From positions 41,243 to 105,242 of the forward strand of contig NZ_JAMBLT010000004.1 of NCBI RefSeq assembly GCF_023336895.1: a stretch of DNA of 64,000 bases. The letters run 5' to 3'. Position numbers and translations under genes: made by a program. The DNA is from Parasutterella secunda. Its GTDB lineage: Bacteria > Pseudomonadota > Gammaproteobacteria > Burkholderiales > Burkholderiaceae_F. Positions 1 to 6,733 of the stretch are shown one piece after another (positions within the stretch are counted from its first letter, which is position 1; every line of letters starts with the position of its first letter). The notes beneath the pieces are model-generated. The model saw only the letters and a program-made list of their open reading frames with translations. It did not search any database and had not been told where the DNA came from.

Positions 1-1
1 A

Positions 2-769
2 ACTCAGCTGTTAATGACAAAGGTTTTATTCAGGGAATTGGTGAGCGAATTGCCCGGTGGAAAAGATTGGGTTATGCACGAGTATTCCAAATTAGGACCA
101 ATGTCTCGTGGTGAAAAAATTGTCTTGACGGTTTTTGTGACGGCGGCTCTACTGTGGTGTTTTGGTCCTGTGATTCGCGGCATTCAGATTGGAGATATGA
201 CACCATTTAAAGCATTGTCTGATACGGTTATCGCAATGGGAGCTGGGATTATTTTGTTCATTATCCCTGTTGACTATAAGCGTGGAGTACACGCTTTGGA
301 TTGGTCCAGTGCGAGCGATACAGTTGCTTGGGATGTCTTGTTGTTATTTGGCGGTGGTTTGTCTATGGCCGCTGCGATTCAAAAGACAGGCTTGGCGGAT
401 ATTATCGGAGCGCAAGCAACGTTCTTATCATCGCTACCTGAAGTTGCTGCAATCAGCGGTCTTACAACGCTAACGGTTTTTGCTTCCGAATTTACCTCCA
501 ATACAGCGCTTGCTGCAACCATGATGCCTTTGGTTGCGGCCGTTGCCGATTCTATTGGTATGCATCCTGAAGCGCTTTTGGTGGCAACAACGTTCGGCGC
601 ATCGCTTGCGTTCATGATGCCTGTCGGTACTCCGCCTAATGCCATTATTTTCGGGACGGGGCGCATTCGTATTGCTGAGATGATTCGCGCAGGCTTTTGG
701 CTTAATGTTTGCGGGATCGTTGTTGTCACGATCATCTGCTCTGTTTTTAGTGTTGGAATGATTCCTTAA
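2..769 (+). CDS. DASS (SLC13) family anion transporter, C-terminal part, cut by window edge
   Basis: The reading frame is open to the left edge, so this is the 3' part of a longer gene; the ATG at 14 is internal. The visible ~250 residues form several hydrophobic segments and end with the hallmark second half of the divalent-anion:sodium symporter family: an SNTA motif (ASEFTSNTALAATMMP) followed by SLAFMMPVGTPPNAIIFGTG, which in the family builds the substrate and sodium site. Known members import sulfate or C4-dicarboxylates across the inner membrane. The substrate cannot be told from this fragment; a dicarboxylate would suit the dcuC gene further on. A GC-rich hairpin follows the stop. The family assignment is firm, the substrate is not. 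Confidence 0.85.
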   Translation, partial: TQLLMTKVLFRELVSELPGGKDWVMHEYSKLGPMSRGEKIVLTVFVTAALLWCFGPVIRGIQIGDMTPFKALSDTVIAMGAGIILFIIPVDYKRGVHALDWSSASDTVAWDVLLLFGGGLSMAAAIQKTGLADIIGAQATFLSSLPEVAAISGLTTLTVFASEFTSNTALAATMMPLVAAVADSIGMHPEALLVATTFGASLAFMMPVGTPPNAIIFGTGRIRIAEMIRAGFWLNVCGIVVVTIICSVFSVGMIP

Positions 770-793
770 TTCTATCTACACACTTCTGTTCAT

Positions 794-816
794 TTGGGGC
801 GGTTAAACCGCCCCAA
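794..816 (+). terminator. Hairpin after the DASS transporter gene
   Basis: The arms TTGGGGCGGTT and AACCGCCCCAA form a long GC-rich stem with a very short loop 25 bases after the stop codon. The downstream tract (AAAACGTTTTG) is only moderately T-rich, so termination is likely but not certain. Confidence 0.6.
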
Positions 817-918
817 AACGTTTTGATAAGTTTGCAATTATGGATACTATTTATTGATACTATTTTGTTCCTGGAGCACAATAAATAGATATTCTCTTTT
901 TTCTTAGGATCATAAATC

Positions 919-2028
919 ATGACCGAAAATTCGAAAAACACAGTTAAGTCCAAACGTGGTCCTTATCGAAGCCAACTTGTTTCCAGAGGCGATGTTTCTC
1001 ACGCTCGTGCGACTGATGAAGTGCAAGGTATTGTGACCGATGAAACAACGGAAGCCGCCGATCAAAAAGAATTGGAAGCATTGGGGACTATTCTCAAAGG
1101 CGAAGCACCCGCAGATCGCATTCGCTTGCTACGTCTTTTGCTTCGTCAAGAACGTCTAAATTACGCGGCAACCAGTTCGCGAGTGGATAATCCCGACGAT
1201 ATTTTGGTTAAAGATTGGCGCACCGGAGTCTATCCATACAAAAATCGTCTTAATCGCAAAACGTACGAAAAGGAAAAGTTTGCCCTTCAAGTGGAATTGT
1301 TGAAGTTGCAGGCTTGGGTTAAGGAAACCGGGCAGCGCGTGGTTATTCTTTTTGAAGGCCGAGATGCAGCCGGTAAAGGCGGCACCATTAAGCGCTTCAT
1401 GGAACACATGAATCCTCGTGGCGCTCGCGTTGTAGCTTTGGAAAAGCCGAATGAACGCGAATTGGGGCAATGGTATTTTCAACGCTACGTTGAACATCTT
1501 CCGACACGTGGAGAAATGGTTCTTTTTGACCGTTCTTGGTACAACCGCGCCGGTGTTGAACGAGTGATGGGTTTTTGTAATGAGCAGCAATATGACCGCT
1601 TCATGAAAGAGTGTCCTGAATTTGAACGCAATCTTGTTCATAACGGCATCTACATTATTAAGTTCTGGTTCTCAGTGAGCCGTGATGAACAGCGCCGTCG
1701 CTTCAAAGAACGGAAAATTCACCCGTTAAAGCGCTGGAAATTGTCTCCGATTGATGTAGCATCATTGTCAAAGTGGGATGATTACACTCGTGCTAAAGAA
1801 ATGATGTTCTTGAACACCGATACGGTGGAGTGCCCCTGGATTGTCGTAAAGAGTGATGATAAAAAACGCGCACGTCTTAATGCGATGCGTTACGTGTTAC
1901 ACCTCTTGCCCTACACTAACAAAAACGAAAATGCGATCGGTCCCGTGGATCCCCTTATCGTAGGCCGCGCCAATATTGTTTTTGAACAAGGCGAAGAACC
2001 GTCCATTACTGCGACCCCTAAGAAGTAA
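919..2028 (+). CDS. ppk2: Polyphosphate kinase 2 (PPK2 family)
   Basis: A cytoplasmic 369-residue protein that transfers phosphate between inorganic polyphosphate and nucleotides. The PPK2 core follows a charged ~95-residue N-terminus: Walker A-like FEGRDAAGKGGT (about residues 143-154), the lid segment with NPRGARVVAL and KPNERELGQWYFQRY, Walker B-like VLFDRSWYNRAGVERVMGF, and the FKERKIHPLKRWKLSPID basic segment. The size and single domain fit the one-domain class of PPK2; whether it prefers ADP or GDP/AMP cannot be read from sequence. It stands alone with its own terminator and a 150-base upstream gap. The ATG at 919 is kept because no better ribosome site lies downstream before the conserved core. 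Confidence 0.93.
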   Translation: MTENSKNTVKSKRGPYRSQLVSRGDVSHARATDEVQGIVTDETTEAADQKELEALGTILKGEAPADRIRLLRLLLRQERLNYAATSSRVDNPDDILVKDWRTGVYPYKNRLNRKTYEKEKFALQVELLKLQAWVKETGQRVVILFEGRDAAGKGGTIKRFMEHMNPRGARVVALEKPNERELGQWYFQRYVEHLPTRGEMVLFDRSWYNRAGVERVMGFCNEQQYDRFMKECPEFERNLVHNGIYIIKFWFSVSRDEQRRRFKERKIHPLKRWKLSPIDVASLSKWDDYTRAKEMMFLNTDTVECPWIVVKSDDKKRARLNAMRYVLHLLPYTNKNENAIGPVDPLIVGRANIVFEQGEEPSITATPKK

Positions 2029-2047
2029 TTTAGAACGGTAAAAACAT

Positions 2048-2100
2048 AAAGGACACCAAGCAAACGGAAAGTCGTTTAAGTTGGTGTCCTTTCTTTTTGA
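2048..2100 (+). terminator. Rho-independent terminator after ppk2
   Basis: AAAGGACACCAA (2048-2059) pairs perfectly with TTGGTGTCCTTT (2081-2092), followed by TCTTTTTG. It lies 20 bases past the ppk2 stop. Confidence 0.9.
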
Positions 2101-2112
2101 GCAGAAAGGAGT

Positions 2113-2141
2113 TTGACAATGATTGACTTATTTAATATAGT
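2113..2141 (+). promoter_or_regulatory. Promoter of the MarR-family gene
   Basis: A sigma70-type pair is visible: TTGACA at 2113-2118 and TATAGT at 2136-2141 with a 17-base spacer. The 3' end of the -10 box overlaps the palindromic operator, so a bound regulator would block polymerase. Confidence 0.75.
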
Positions 2142-2154
2142 TCGATATCGAATT
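2139..2154. promoter_or_regulatory. Palindromic operator 1, autoregulatory site of the MarR gene
   Basis: AGTTCGATATCGAATT contains the perfect 12-bp palindrome TTCGATATCGAA (2141-2152). It overlaps the -10 box and ends 11 bases before the MarR start codon. The same palindrome recurs before the cupin gene at 2625-2640, which makes it the probable MarR-family binding site. Confidence 0.75.
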
Positions 2155-2165
2155 AAAGGAAAATT

Positions 2166-2585
2166 ATGAAATCGTATTTATCTATTTTTTCCGATGCTGC
2201 GAAGCTTCGTGCCAAAGGTAACGCTTATATTCTTGCGTCGCTGGAGAGAGCCGGACTAAAGGGAATTGTTCCTAGCCACGGAGATGTCATGGTTCAACTT
2301 TTTACTAAAGGTACATGCAACATGGGGGATTTGGCTCGCAGTGTCAAGCGTAGTAAATCCACCGTAACAGTTTTAGTGGATAAGTTAGAAAAAGCGGGAT
2401 ATGTTCGAAAAGAGTGTGATCCTAAGGATAGTCGCGGAATTTTAGTTTCTCTGACGGAAAAAGGCCTTGAGTTAGAACCTATTTTCGAGGAAATTTCTGA
2501 GGGGCTCAACCAACTCATAACAGAGAATCTGACTGAAGAAGAAATCAAGACGTTGGAAAGATTACTTAAAAAATGTGTTGATTGA
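2166..2585 (+). CDS. MarR-family transcriptional regulator
   Basis: A 139-residue winged-helix regulator of typical MarR length. The recognition region reads MGDLARSVKRSKSTVTVLVDKLEKAGYVRKE, followed by the wing DPKDSRGILVSLTEKG, both classic for the family. Family members bind short palindromes as dimers and release DNA on binding a phenolic or other small ligand or on cysteine oxidation. The ATG has a ribosome site (AAAGGAAAA). The operator over its own promoter implies autoregulation, and the same palindrome in front of the next gene implies it controls that gene too. The ligand is unknown. Confidence 0.9.
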   Translation: MKSYLSIFSDAAKLRAKGNAYILASLERAGLKGIVPSHGDVMVQLFTKGTCNMGDLARSVKRSKSTVTVLVDKLEKAGYVRKECDPKDSRGILVSLTEKGLELEPIFEEISEGLNQLITENLTEEEIKTLERLLKKCVD

Positions 2586-2624
2586 CGGATTGATCAACTG
2601 ATACTAACTTTTGTTTTTATTAAA

Positions 2625-2640
2625 AGTTCGATATCGAACT
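2625..2640. promoter_or_regulatory. Palindromic operator 2, upstream of the cupin gene
   Basis: AGTTCGATATCGAACT is a perfect 16-bp palindrome, 13 bases before the cupin start codon and immediately before its AAAGGAG ribosome site. It matches 14 of 16 bases of operator 1. Two such sites 70 bases either side of the regulator gene's ends, with no others noticed nearby, point to a dedicated two-gene regulon. Confidence 0.75.
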
Positions 2641-2653
2641 AAAGGAGAAGAAA

Positions 2654-3040
2654 ATGAAGAATGCAAAATTACAACATGTGAATATGACGGCTAGCCGTAC
2701 AGAACTTCACGAACTCTTATCGTTGACTGGAACCGAAGTCTCGATAAATAATCTGCCCGCTGGGGTAAGCATCCCTTTTGTGCATGCCCACAAAAATAAT
2801 GAGGAGCTTTATATTGTTTTGTCAGGAAAGGGATCCTTTTTCGTCGACGGTGAAGAATTCCTTATTTCTGAAGGAGACTGTTTGCGAGTAGATCCCAAAG
2901 GTGAGCGTTGTTTAAAGGCTGCAGACGACAGCGCTTTGCGTTACCTTTGTATCCAAAGCAGGGCGGGCAGCTTGCAAGGCTATACGATGTCGGATGGGAT
3001 CATTTCAGAAGAATTTAAAAAGCCGTCTTGGTTGAAGTAG
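2654..3040 (+). CDS. Small single-domain cupin protein
   Basis: A 128-residue cytoplasmic protein made almost wholly of one cupin barrel. Motif 1 is HAHKNNEELYIVLSGKGSF (residues ~46-64), with the two His and the Glu that ligate metal in the family. Motif 2 follows (SEGDCLRVDPKGERCLKA); its usual His is not at the expected place, so the metal site may be incomplete. Small cupins of this kind bind or oxidise/isomerise small molecules; no specific reaction can be assigned. It is controlled together with the MarR regulator through the shared palindrome, so it probably handles or detoxifies the compound that the regulator senses (inference). Confidence 0.85.
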   Translation: MKNAKLQHVNMTASRTELHELLSLTGTEVSINNLPAGVSIPFVHAHKNNEELYIVLSGKGSFFVDGEEFLISEGDCLRVDPKGERCLKAADDSALRYLCIQSRAGSLQGYTMSDGIISEEFKKPSWLK

Positions 3041-3073
3041 TTTGGATTGATAGAGAGCTAACGCCGCAAATTT

Positions 3074-3086
3074 CTGACTTTGTCAG
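3074..3086 (+). repeat. Left-end hairpin of the IS element
   Basis: CTGAC and GTCAG pair around a TTT loop. Sub-terminal imperfect hairpins of this size are the recognition signals for the single-strand transposases of the IS200/IS605 family. Confidence 0.5.
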
Positions 3087-3128
3087 GGGATAAGGCGATC
3101 AGTATGAATATCGGCTAGGATACCGATC

Positions 3129-4640
3129 ATGAAATCGAATACTCCTACATTTGTCATCGAGTTGCCGCTGTGTGTGAACGATCAGCAAAATCGTTTTCTC
3201 ACTCAGGCATTCGAGCTTGGGCGGACGTTGTATAACGCCACGCTCGGCTCCGCTTTAGGCAGACTCCAACGAATGCGGGAGAGTCTGCCGTGGCGCCAAA
3301 CGCGTTCAATGCCCCAAGGCAAAGAACGCAGCAAACGCTTTTCCGATCTGCAAAAAGCCTATGGTTTAACCGAAAACGGTCTAAGAACAATAGCAAATAA
3401 CCACCGCAAGGCCAGCGGTCGCAACGACATCGGGGCTCACGAAGCCCAGTGTGTCGGACGAACTGTTTGGCGCGCGTTGGAGCGCTACATGTTCTTAGGT
3501 GCCGGTAAACCACGCTTTAAGTCCTATCGTCAAGGACTCAATTCCATTGAAGGAACGGATAATCGCGAAATCATGTTCAAGCCTGACCGCCAATCAATTG
3601 TTTGGCGCAAACAGGTCATGAAACTAATGATTCCAGATACCTCCTACTTCAAGGAAGCCTTGGCCGATCCTATCGAGCCGACTCAAACCAAACGCATTAA
3701 GTATTGCCGTATTGCCCGTCGGACACTCAACGGTAAGAAGCGTTGGTTCGCGCAAATCTGTCTGGAAGGGATGCCCCCGGTTAGAAAGATCTACGCGCCG
3801 AAGTCGGAAGTGATGGGAATAGATCCAGGACCAAGCGGCTTGGCTTATTTCCATCCGCAGAAAGCGGGACTTGTTCGGGTAGCGCCGAATGTGGATATGC
3901 AGGAAAAAGCGATCCGCCGATTGCAGTGCAAAATCGACCGATCCAGACGGGCGAACAATCCTGATCATTTCAATGCGGACGGGACGGCGAAGCCGTCTCC
4001 GACGTCTTGGAAGATCAGTCGTCGGATGGAAAAACTCCAAGTAAAGTTGGCTGAACACCATCGGTGTTTGGCGGCCACGCGCAAGCGTGATCACGGGGAG
4101 CTGGCGAATTTTCTGCTGCAACGAGCAGGCACGATCAAGATCGAAAAGAACAGTTACCGTTCGTATCAACGAAACTTTGGGAAATCAACGACAAGGACAG
4201 GCATGGGAACGTTTGTCAGTCACTTGAAGCGTTCGGCTGAAAGAGCTAACAGTCAAGTGATTGAATTAAACGCCTATGAGCTGAAATTGTCGCAATACGA
4301 TCCTGCCACGGACACGTACCGAAAGAAGGCGTTGAAAGAGCGGTGGCATCGCTGGGGCGAGACAGACATTCTGGTTCAAAGGGATGTGATGTCAGCGTTC
4401 TTAGCGTGCCATGTGACGGAAAAAGGGCATGACCGAACCCGCTTGTTAAACGAGTGGGCGACTGCGGAAGCGCTGTTGAGCGATAGCGGTCTATGCCGAC
4501 ATGAACTTCGTAACGATCAAGGAACGTCGAAAGAGGTTCCGAGACTCACGAGTCCGGAGGTTGAAAAGCCGAAGGAGCGGGTAAGGAGTTTATCGCGAAC
4601 ACTTTGTGCAAAAAGTGACGTCAAGCCGAGCGCTGCGTGA
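3129..4640 (+). CDS. TnpB-like RNA-guided nuclease/transposase accessory protein without zinc ribbon
   Basis: A 503-residue protein with the TnpB layout. The N-terminal wedge/helical region has the typical AFELGRTLYNATLGSALGRL stretch, and a split RuvC fold follows with its three acidic residues: D232 in MGIDPGPSG, E339 in IKIEKNSY and D419 in VQRDVMSAF. TnpB proteins are RNA-guided DNA nucleases that cut the empty donor site and so keep the element in the genome. Two things are odd. The CxxC...CxxC zinc ribbon that normally sits between RuvC II and III is replaced by a basic segment (residues ~383-415) without paired cysteines. There is also an ~75-residue tail after RuvC III. The tail's DNA overlaps the presumed guide-RNA scaffold, which may explain its length. 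ATG 3129 has AGGA 9 bases upstream. Confidence 0.85.
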   Translation: MKSNTPTFVIELPLCVNDQQNRFLTQAFELGRTLYNATLGSALGRLQRMRESLPWRQTRSMPQGKERSKRFSDLQKAYGLTENGLRTIANNHRKASGRNDIGAHEAQCVGRTVWRALERYMFLGAGKPRFKSYRQGLNSIEGTDNREIMFKPDRQSIVWRKQVMKLMIPDTSYFKEALADPIEPTQTKRIKYCRIARRTLNGKKRWFAQICLEGMPPVRKIYAPKSEVMGIDPGPSGLAYFHPQKAGLVRVAPNVDMQEKAIRRLQCKIDRSRRANNPDHFNADGTAKPSPTSWKISRRMEKLQVKLAEHHRCLAATRKRDHGELANFLLQRAGTIKIEKNSYRSYQRNFGKSTTRTGMGTFVSHLKRSAERANSQVIELNAYELKLSQYDPATDTYRKKALKERWHRWGETDILVQRDVMSAFLACHVTEKGHDRTRLLNEWATAEALLSDSGLCRHELRNDQGTSKEVPRLTSPEVEKPKERVRSLSRTLCAKSDVKPSAA

Positions 4641-4708
4641 GCATCTCCGCCTGAAAAGCTTTTTGTTGGTCAAAGTGAATCCTTCGTATTCATACGAGGG
4701 AGCTTCAA
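4521..4708 (+). ncRNA. Putative reRNA (omega RNA) scaffold of the TnpB element
   Basis: In IS605-group elements the guide RNA comes from the 3' end of tnpB and runs through the right end, with the guide being the flanking DNA. Here the end of the gene and the 68 bases after it contain stems GGAAC/GTTCC (4521-4540), GACTC/GAGTC (4543-4554) and CACTTT/AAAGTG (4600-4617). The terminal hairpin at 4677-4706 opens with GAATCC, has CGT/ACG and GG near its loop, and closes with GAGCTTC. That last hairpin matches the well-known right-end structure of the group. The guide would begin at 4709. The 5' end is not defined by sequence. Confidence 0.65.
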
Positions 4709-5528
4709 GTTTCGATGAATGTACACGCTGTTGAAGTAGATCATCGAAGCGAAAAACGCCTGATTGCCGGGTTTCACGCTCTGTATTCACTGGGAAGCAT
4801 GGTTGGCGCTTTAGCGATGGCAACTCTTCTCAATGTCGGGATTGAATTACTTTATGCCGCAGGCGTTTGGCTGCTGATTTGTATCATTATTTGGGGATTC
4901 TCGGTCAATTCCCTTCTACCTGACGCAGGCAAAGCTCAAGGTGTATCCCAATCTTTTGTTTGGCCAAGAGGTTTCGTGCTTTGGTTGGGATTGATTTGTT
5001 TTTTTGCTTTTTATGGTAGAAGGGGCGGTGCTTGACTGGGGTGGTGTTTTCTTGGTCGAAGAAAAGTCGGCTGTGATTGAAAACGCTGGTTTTGCCTTTG
5101 CAGCTTTCTCTACGGCCATGACCCTCATGCGTCTCATTAGCGACAAATTAATTGCGTATGCAGGTCCCAGAAATTGTGTGCGATATGGTTGTCTGATTGG
5201 CGCTCTCATGTTAACGGGATGTGTCCTATTGCCTCACATTTGGCTTGTTGTCATACTCTTTTTTGCGTTGGGACTAGGATTAGCCAACGTCATTCCGATT
5301 GCCTTTGCCAGTACAGCGGATCAAAACGAAATGCTAATGAGTTTGGCGCTTGCTGCTGTGACAACTTTAGGTTATGCAGGACTTTTGACAGGCCCGGCAC
5401 TTATTGGATTCATCGCAAAAGTCACCAGTCTTTCTACTGCCTTATTAATGCTTGCGGCCTTTTTGGTAATTGTGTCTTTTTCGAGTAATATTTTTCGACA
5501 AAAAGTAGATTTTTGGAGATGGCAATGA
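4709..5528 (+). pseudogene. MFS transporter (YbjJ-like), 5'-truncated and frameshifted
   Basis: The frame resumes right after the IS end with VSMNVHAVEVDHRSEKRL, the DVSMN-type motif that lies about a third of the way into YbjJ-like major facilitator proteins, then FHALYSLGSMVGA. Roughly the first 110-120 residues are missing and are not found upstream of the element, where the cupin gene ends. A second lesion is a one-base expansion of the T run at 5008-5012: the text reads ...LICFFAF in one frame and continues MVEGAVLDWGGVFLVEE in the next. The remainder has membrane segments to the end and a stop at 5526-5528 overlapping the creA start. Both lesions argue for loss of function. Confidence 0.85.
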
Positions 5529-6010
5529 AATTAACAAAAGGCAAATGCTTATTGGTCCTTGCCGCCGCATTGGTAGGTTTAACCGGTTGCGGCGAAGAGG
5601 ATGTCGGCGATGTTTCGTTGGGTATTTTTACGTTTAAAGACATCAAAATTAATCGCTTTACCGATCCTGTGGTGACAGGAGTGACCTGTCATGTGGCTAG
5701 CATAGAGGCAAATTTGTCATTGAGCGATCCGTCCAACAATTCCATTGAATGCCACCGAACGGGCCCTATCACACGCCAGATGATTGAGGCTATTGATAAA
5801 AGTAAATCGGGAGAAGTAATCTTTAAGCGCTCAAAGAGCGTGTTGCTGAAAAATATGAAGATTCGCCGTATCTATGATGCAGAATCTCAGACGCTTCTAT
5901 ATGTTGCTTACTCCACCAAAGAAACAAGCGGTAGTTTCCATCATTCACTCTCTGCGATTCCGCTTTTTGGGACAGAGGGCTACATAAAGCCGCTTCCAAA
6001 AGTGCAATAA
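5525..6010 (+). CDS. creA: CreA family protein, predicted lipoprotein
   Basis: Matches the CreA family along its length: FKDIKINRFTDPVVTGVTCHVASIEA, then SIECHRTGPI, EVIFKRSKSVLLKNMKIRRIYD and a tail with LLYVAYSTKETSGS and SAIPL. The function of CreA is unknown; E. coli CreA is a periplasmic protein. Here the signal peptide ends in LVGLTGC, a lipobox, so it should be a lipid-anchored periplasmic protein, unlike the plain-secreted E. coli form. ATG 5525 is chosen: GGAG lies at 5515-5518 and the start overlaps the stop of the MFS pseudogene (ATGA), so it was translated with that transporter and may now suffer from its truncation. Confidence 0.88.
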   Translation: MKLTKGKCLLVLAAALVGLTGCGEEDVGDVSLGIFTFKDIKINRFTDPVVTGVTCHVASIEANLSLSDPSNNSIECHRTGPITRQMIEAIDKSKSGEVIFKRSKSVLLKNMKIRRIYDAESQTLLYVAYSTKETSGSFHHSLSAIPLFGTEGYIKPLPKVQ

Positions 6011-6032
6011 AGTCCCACTTACATGGAAAAAT

Positions 6033-6084
6033 AACCCTCATTATTTTGAGTTTTATTGGTTTTAACTAAAAATCAATGAGGGTT
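6033..6084 (+). terminator. Inverted repeat after creA, probable terminator
   Basis: AACCCTCATT (6033-6042) pairs with AATGAGGGTT (6075-6084), followed by TTCCCACTTTTT. The loop is long (32 bases), which weakens the call. Confidence 0.55.
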
Positions 6085-6110
6085 TTCCCACTTTTTGCGG
6101 AATTTTGATT

Positions 6111-6149
6111 TATGAAAGTTATCCACAGAAATTGTGAATAACTTTCATA
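6111..6149. repeat. 17-bp inverted repeat containing two opposed DnaA-box-like sequences
   Basis: The arms 6111-6127 and 6133-6149 match at 16 of 17 positions around a 5-base spacer. Arm 1 contains TTATCCACA (6119-6127), a perfect DnaA box; arm 2 carries TTATTCACA on the minus strand (6133-6141). The repeat lies between convergent genes (creA and the repeat-protein gene) and is followed by T runs on the plus strand, so a bidirectional terminator is the plainer reading. DnaA binding is possible. Confidence 0.6.
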
Positions 6150-6228
6150 TTTTTGTAAGAAAACTCAAGTGGAACAGAGAGTTAACTCGTTGCTTAAAAA
6201 AGTGGCAATTGTGGGAAATTTCCCGTGT

Positions 6229-6621
6229 CTAACGAATTTGTCCCTGATAACGACCGGTGTTGTCATAAAAGCGACCGTTGGTGTCTTCTCGACCTAAATA
6301 TCTGCCGGAGTGGTCATAGTGGCGACCGTCGGCATCGATTCGTCCCTGGTAGCGTCCGGAGCTGTCGTAAATTCGTCCGGAAGAATCCATACGTCCCTGA
6401 TAGCGACCGCTGCTGTCATAGCGGCGGCCATTAGCATCCACTTTTCCTTGATATCGACCGCTATGATCATAAAGGCGACCGTTGTCGATACGTCCTTCGT
6501 AACGGCCGCTATCGTCATAATAACGACCGTTATGATGGTTGTAGCCATAATGGTGGGCAAAGGCGACACTTGTCAGAAATGAACTGATAAAAACAAAGGC
6601 AAATAGAAAAATCTTTCGCAT
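6229..6621 (-). CDS. Secreted six-repeat protein, function unknown
   Basis: I do not recognise a named family. The 130-residue product has a clear signal peptide (MRKIFLFAFVFISSFLTSVAFA, cleavage before HHYGYN). After a His/Tyr/Asn-rich start come six tandem copies of a 16-17-residue unit whose core is Y-D-x-S-G-R-Y-x-G-R-x-D-x-x-G-R. The unit is rich in Gly, Arg, Tyr and Asp and looks like a small beta-repeat (propeller- or flower-like). It has no catalytic motif. ATG 6621 has AGAGGA upstream. It is convergent with creA and separated by a hairpin region. A binding or structural role outside the inner membrane is a guess. Confidence 0.75.
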   Translation of the reverse strand: MRKIFLFAFVFISSFLTSVAFAHHYGYNHHNGRYYDDSGRYEGRIDNGRLYDHSGRYQGKVDANGRRYDSSGRYQGRMDSSGRIYDSSGRYQGRIDADGRHYDHSGRYLGREDTNGRFYDNTGRYQGQIR

Positions 6622-6682
6622 ATGGTCCTCTTGGCTGTTTTGACCAGGTTACTCCGATGCAGCTGTTTTTGCATGACGAAAA

Positions 6683-6712
6683 AAGCCGAAAAACATTTCA
6701 GTCTTTCGGCTT
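6683..6712 (-). terminator. Terminator of the hemL transcript
   Basis: Read on the minus strand, AAGCCGAAA pairs with TTTCGGCTT around a 12-base loop, followed by a run of T residues. It lies 22 bases past the hemL stop. Confidence 0.85.
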
Positions 6713-6733
6713 AATAAAAGAGGAAAAAGAAAT

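Larger units (their letters stand above)
3052..4708 (+). mobile_element. IS200/IS605-like element carrying only a tnpB-type gene
   Basis: The element is bounded on the left by TTGAT (3047-3051), the flanking tetra/pentanucleotide type used by ISDra2-like elements, and on the right by GAGCTTCAA (4700-4708), the usual end of IS605-group right ends. A small left-end hairpin (CTGAC TTT GTCAG, 3074-3086) and a right-end hairpin (4677-4706) are present. There are no terminal inverted repeats and no visible target duplication, as expected for this group. No tnpA is present, so the element cannot mobilise itself. The left boundary is inferred and could be off by some bases; the right boundary is better supported because the interrupted MFS reading frame resumes directly after it. 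Confidence 0.8.

Noticed and set aside
3047..3060. Target-site duplication flanking the IS element
   Set aside because: No copy of TTGAT or neighbouring bases is found at the right end; IS200/IS605 elements do not make duplications.
4715..5035. A separate small membrane protein gene starting at the ATG at 4715
   Set aside because: The frame begins at the exact IS end and continues the MFS motif (V-S-M-N). With the next frame it forms one broken MFS gene, and no ribosome site precedes the ATG.
6111..6149. Replication origin because of the two DnaA boxes
   Set aside because: Only two boxes, no cluster, no dnaA/dnaN/gidA genes and no clear unwinding element with GATC repeats. Kept only as an inverted repeat.
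6294..6582. Long open frames on both strands opposite the repeat-protein gene
   Set aside because: They are by-products of the codon repeat; no ribosome sites, and their products are low-complexity.
6229..6621. CRISPR array, because of regular ~48-bp DNA repeats
   Set aside because: The repeat is in frame with a protein that has a signal peptide, and there are no unique spacers between identical repeats.
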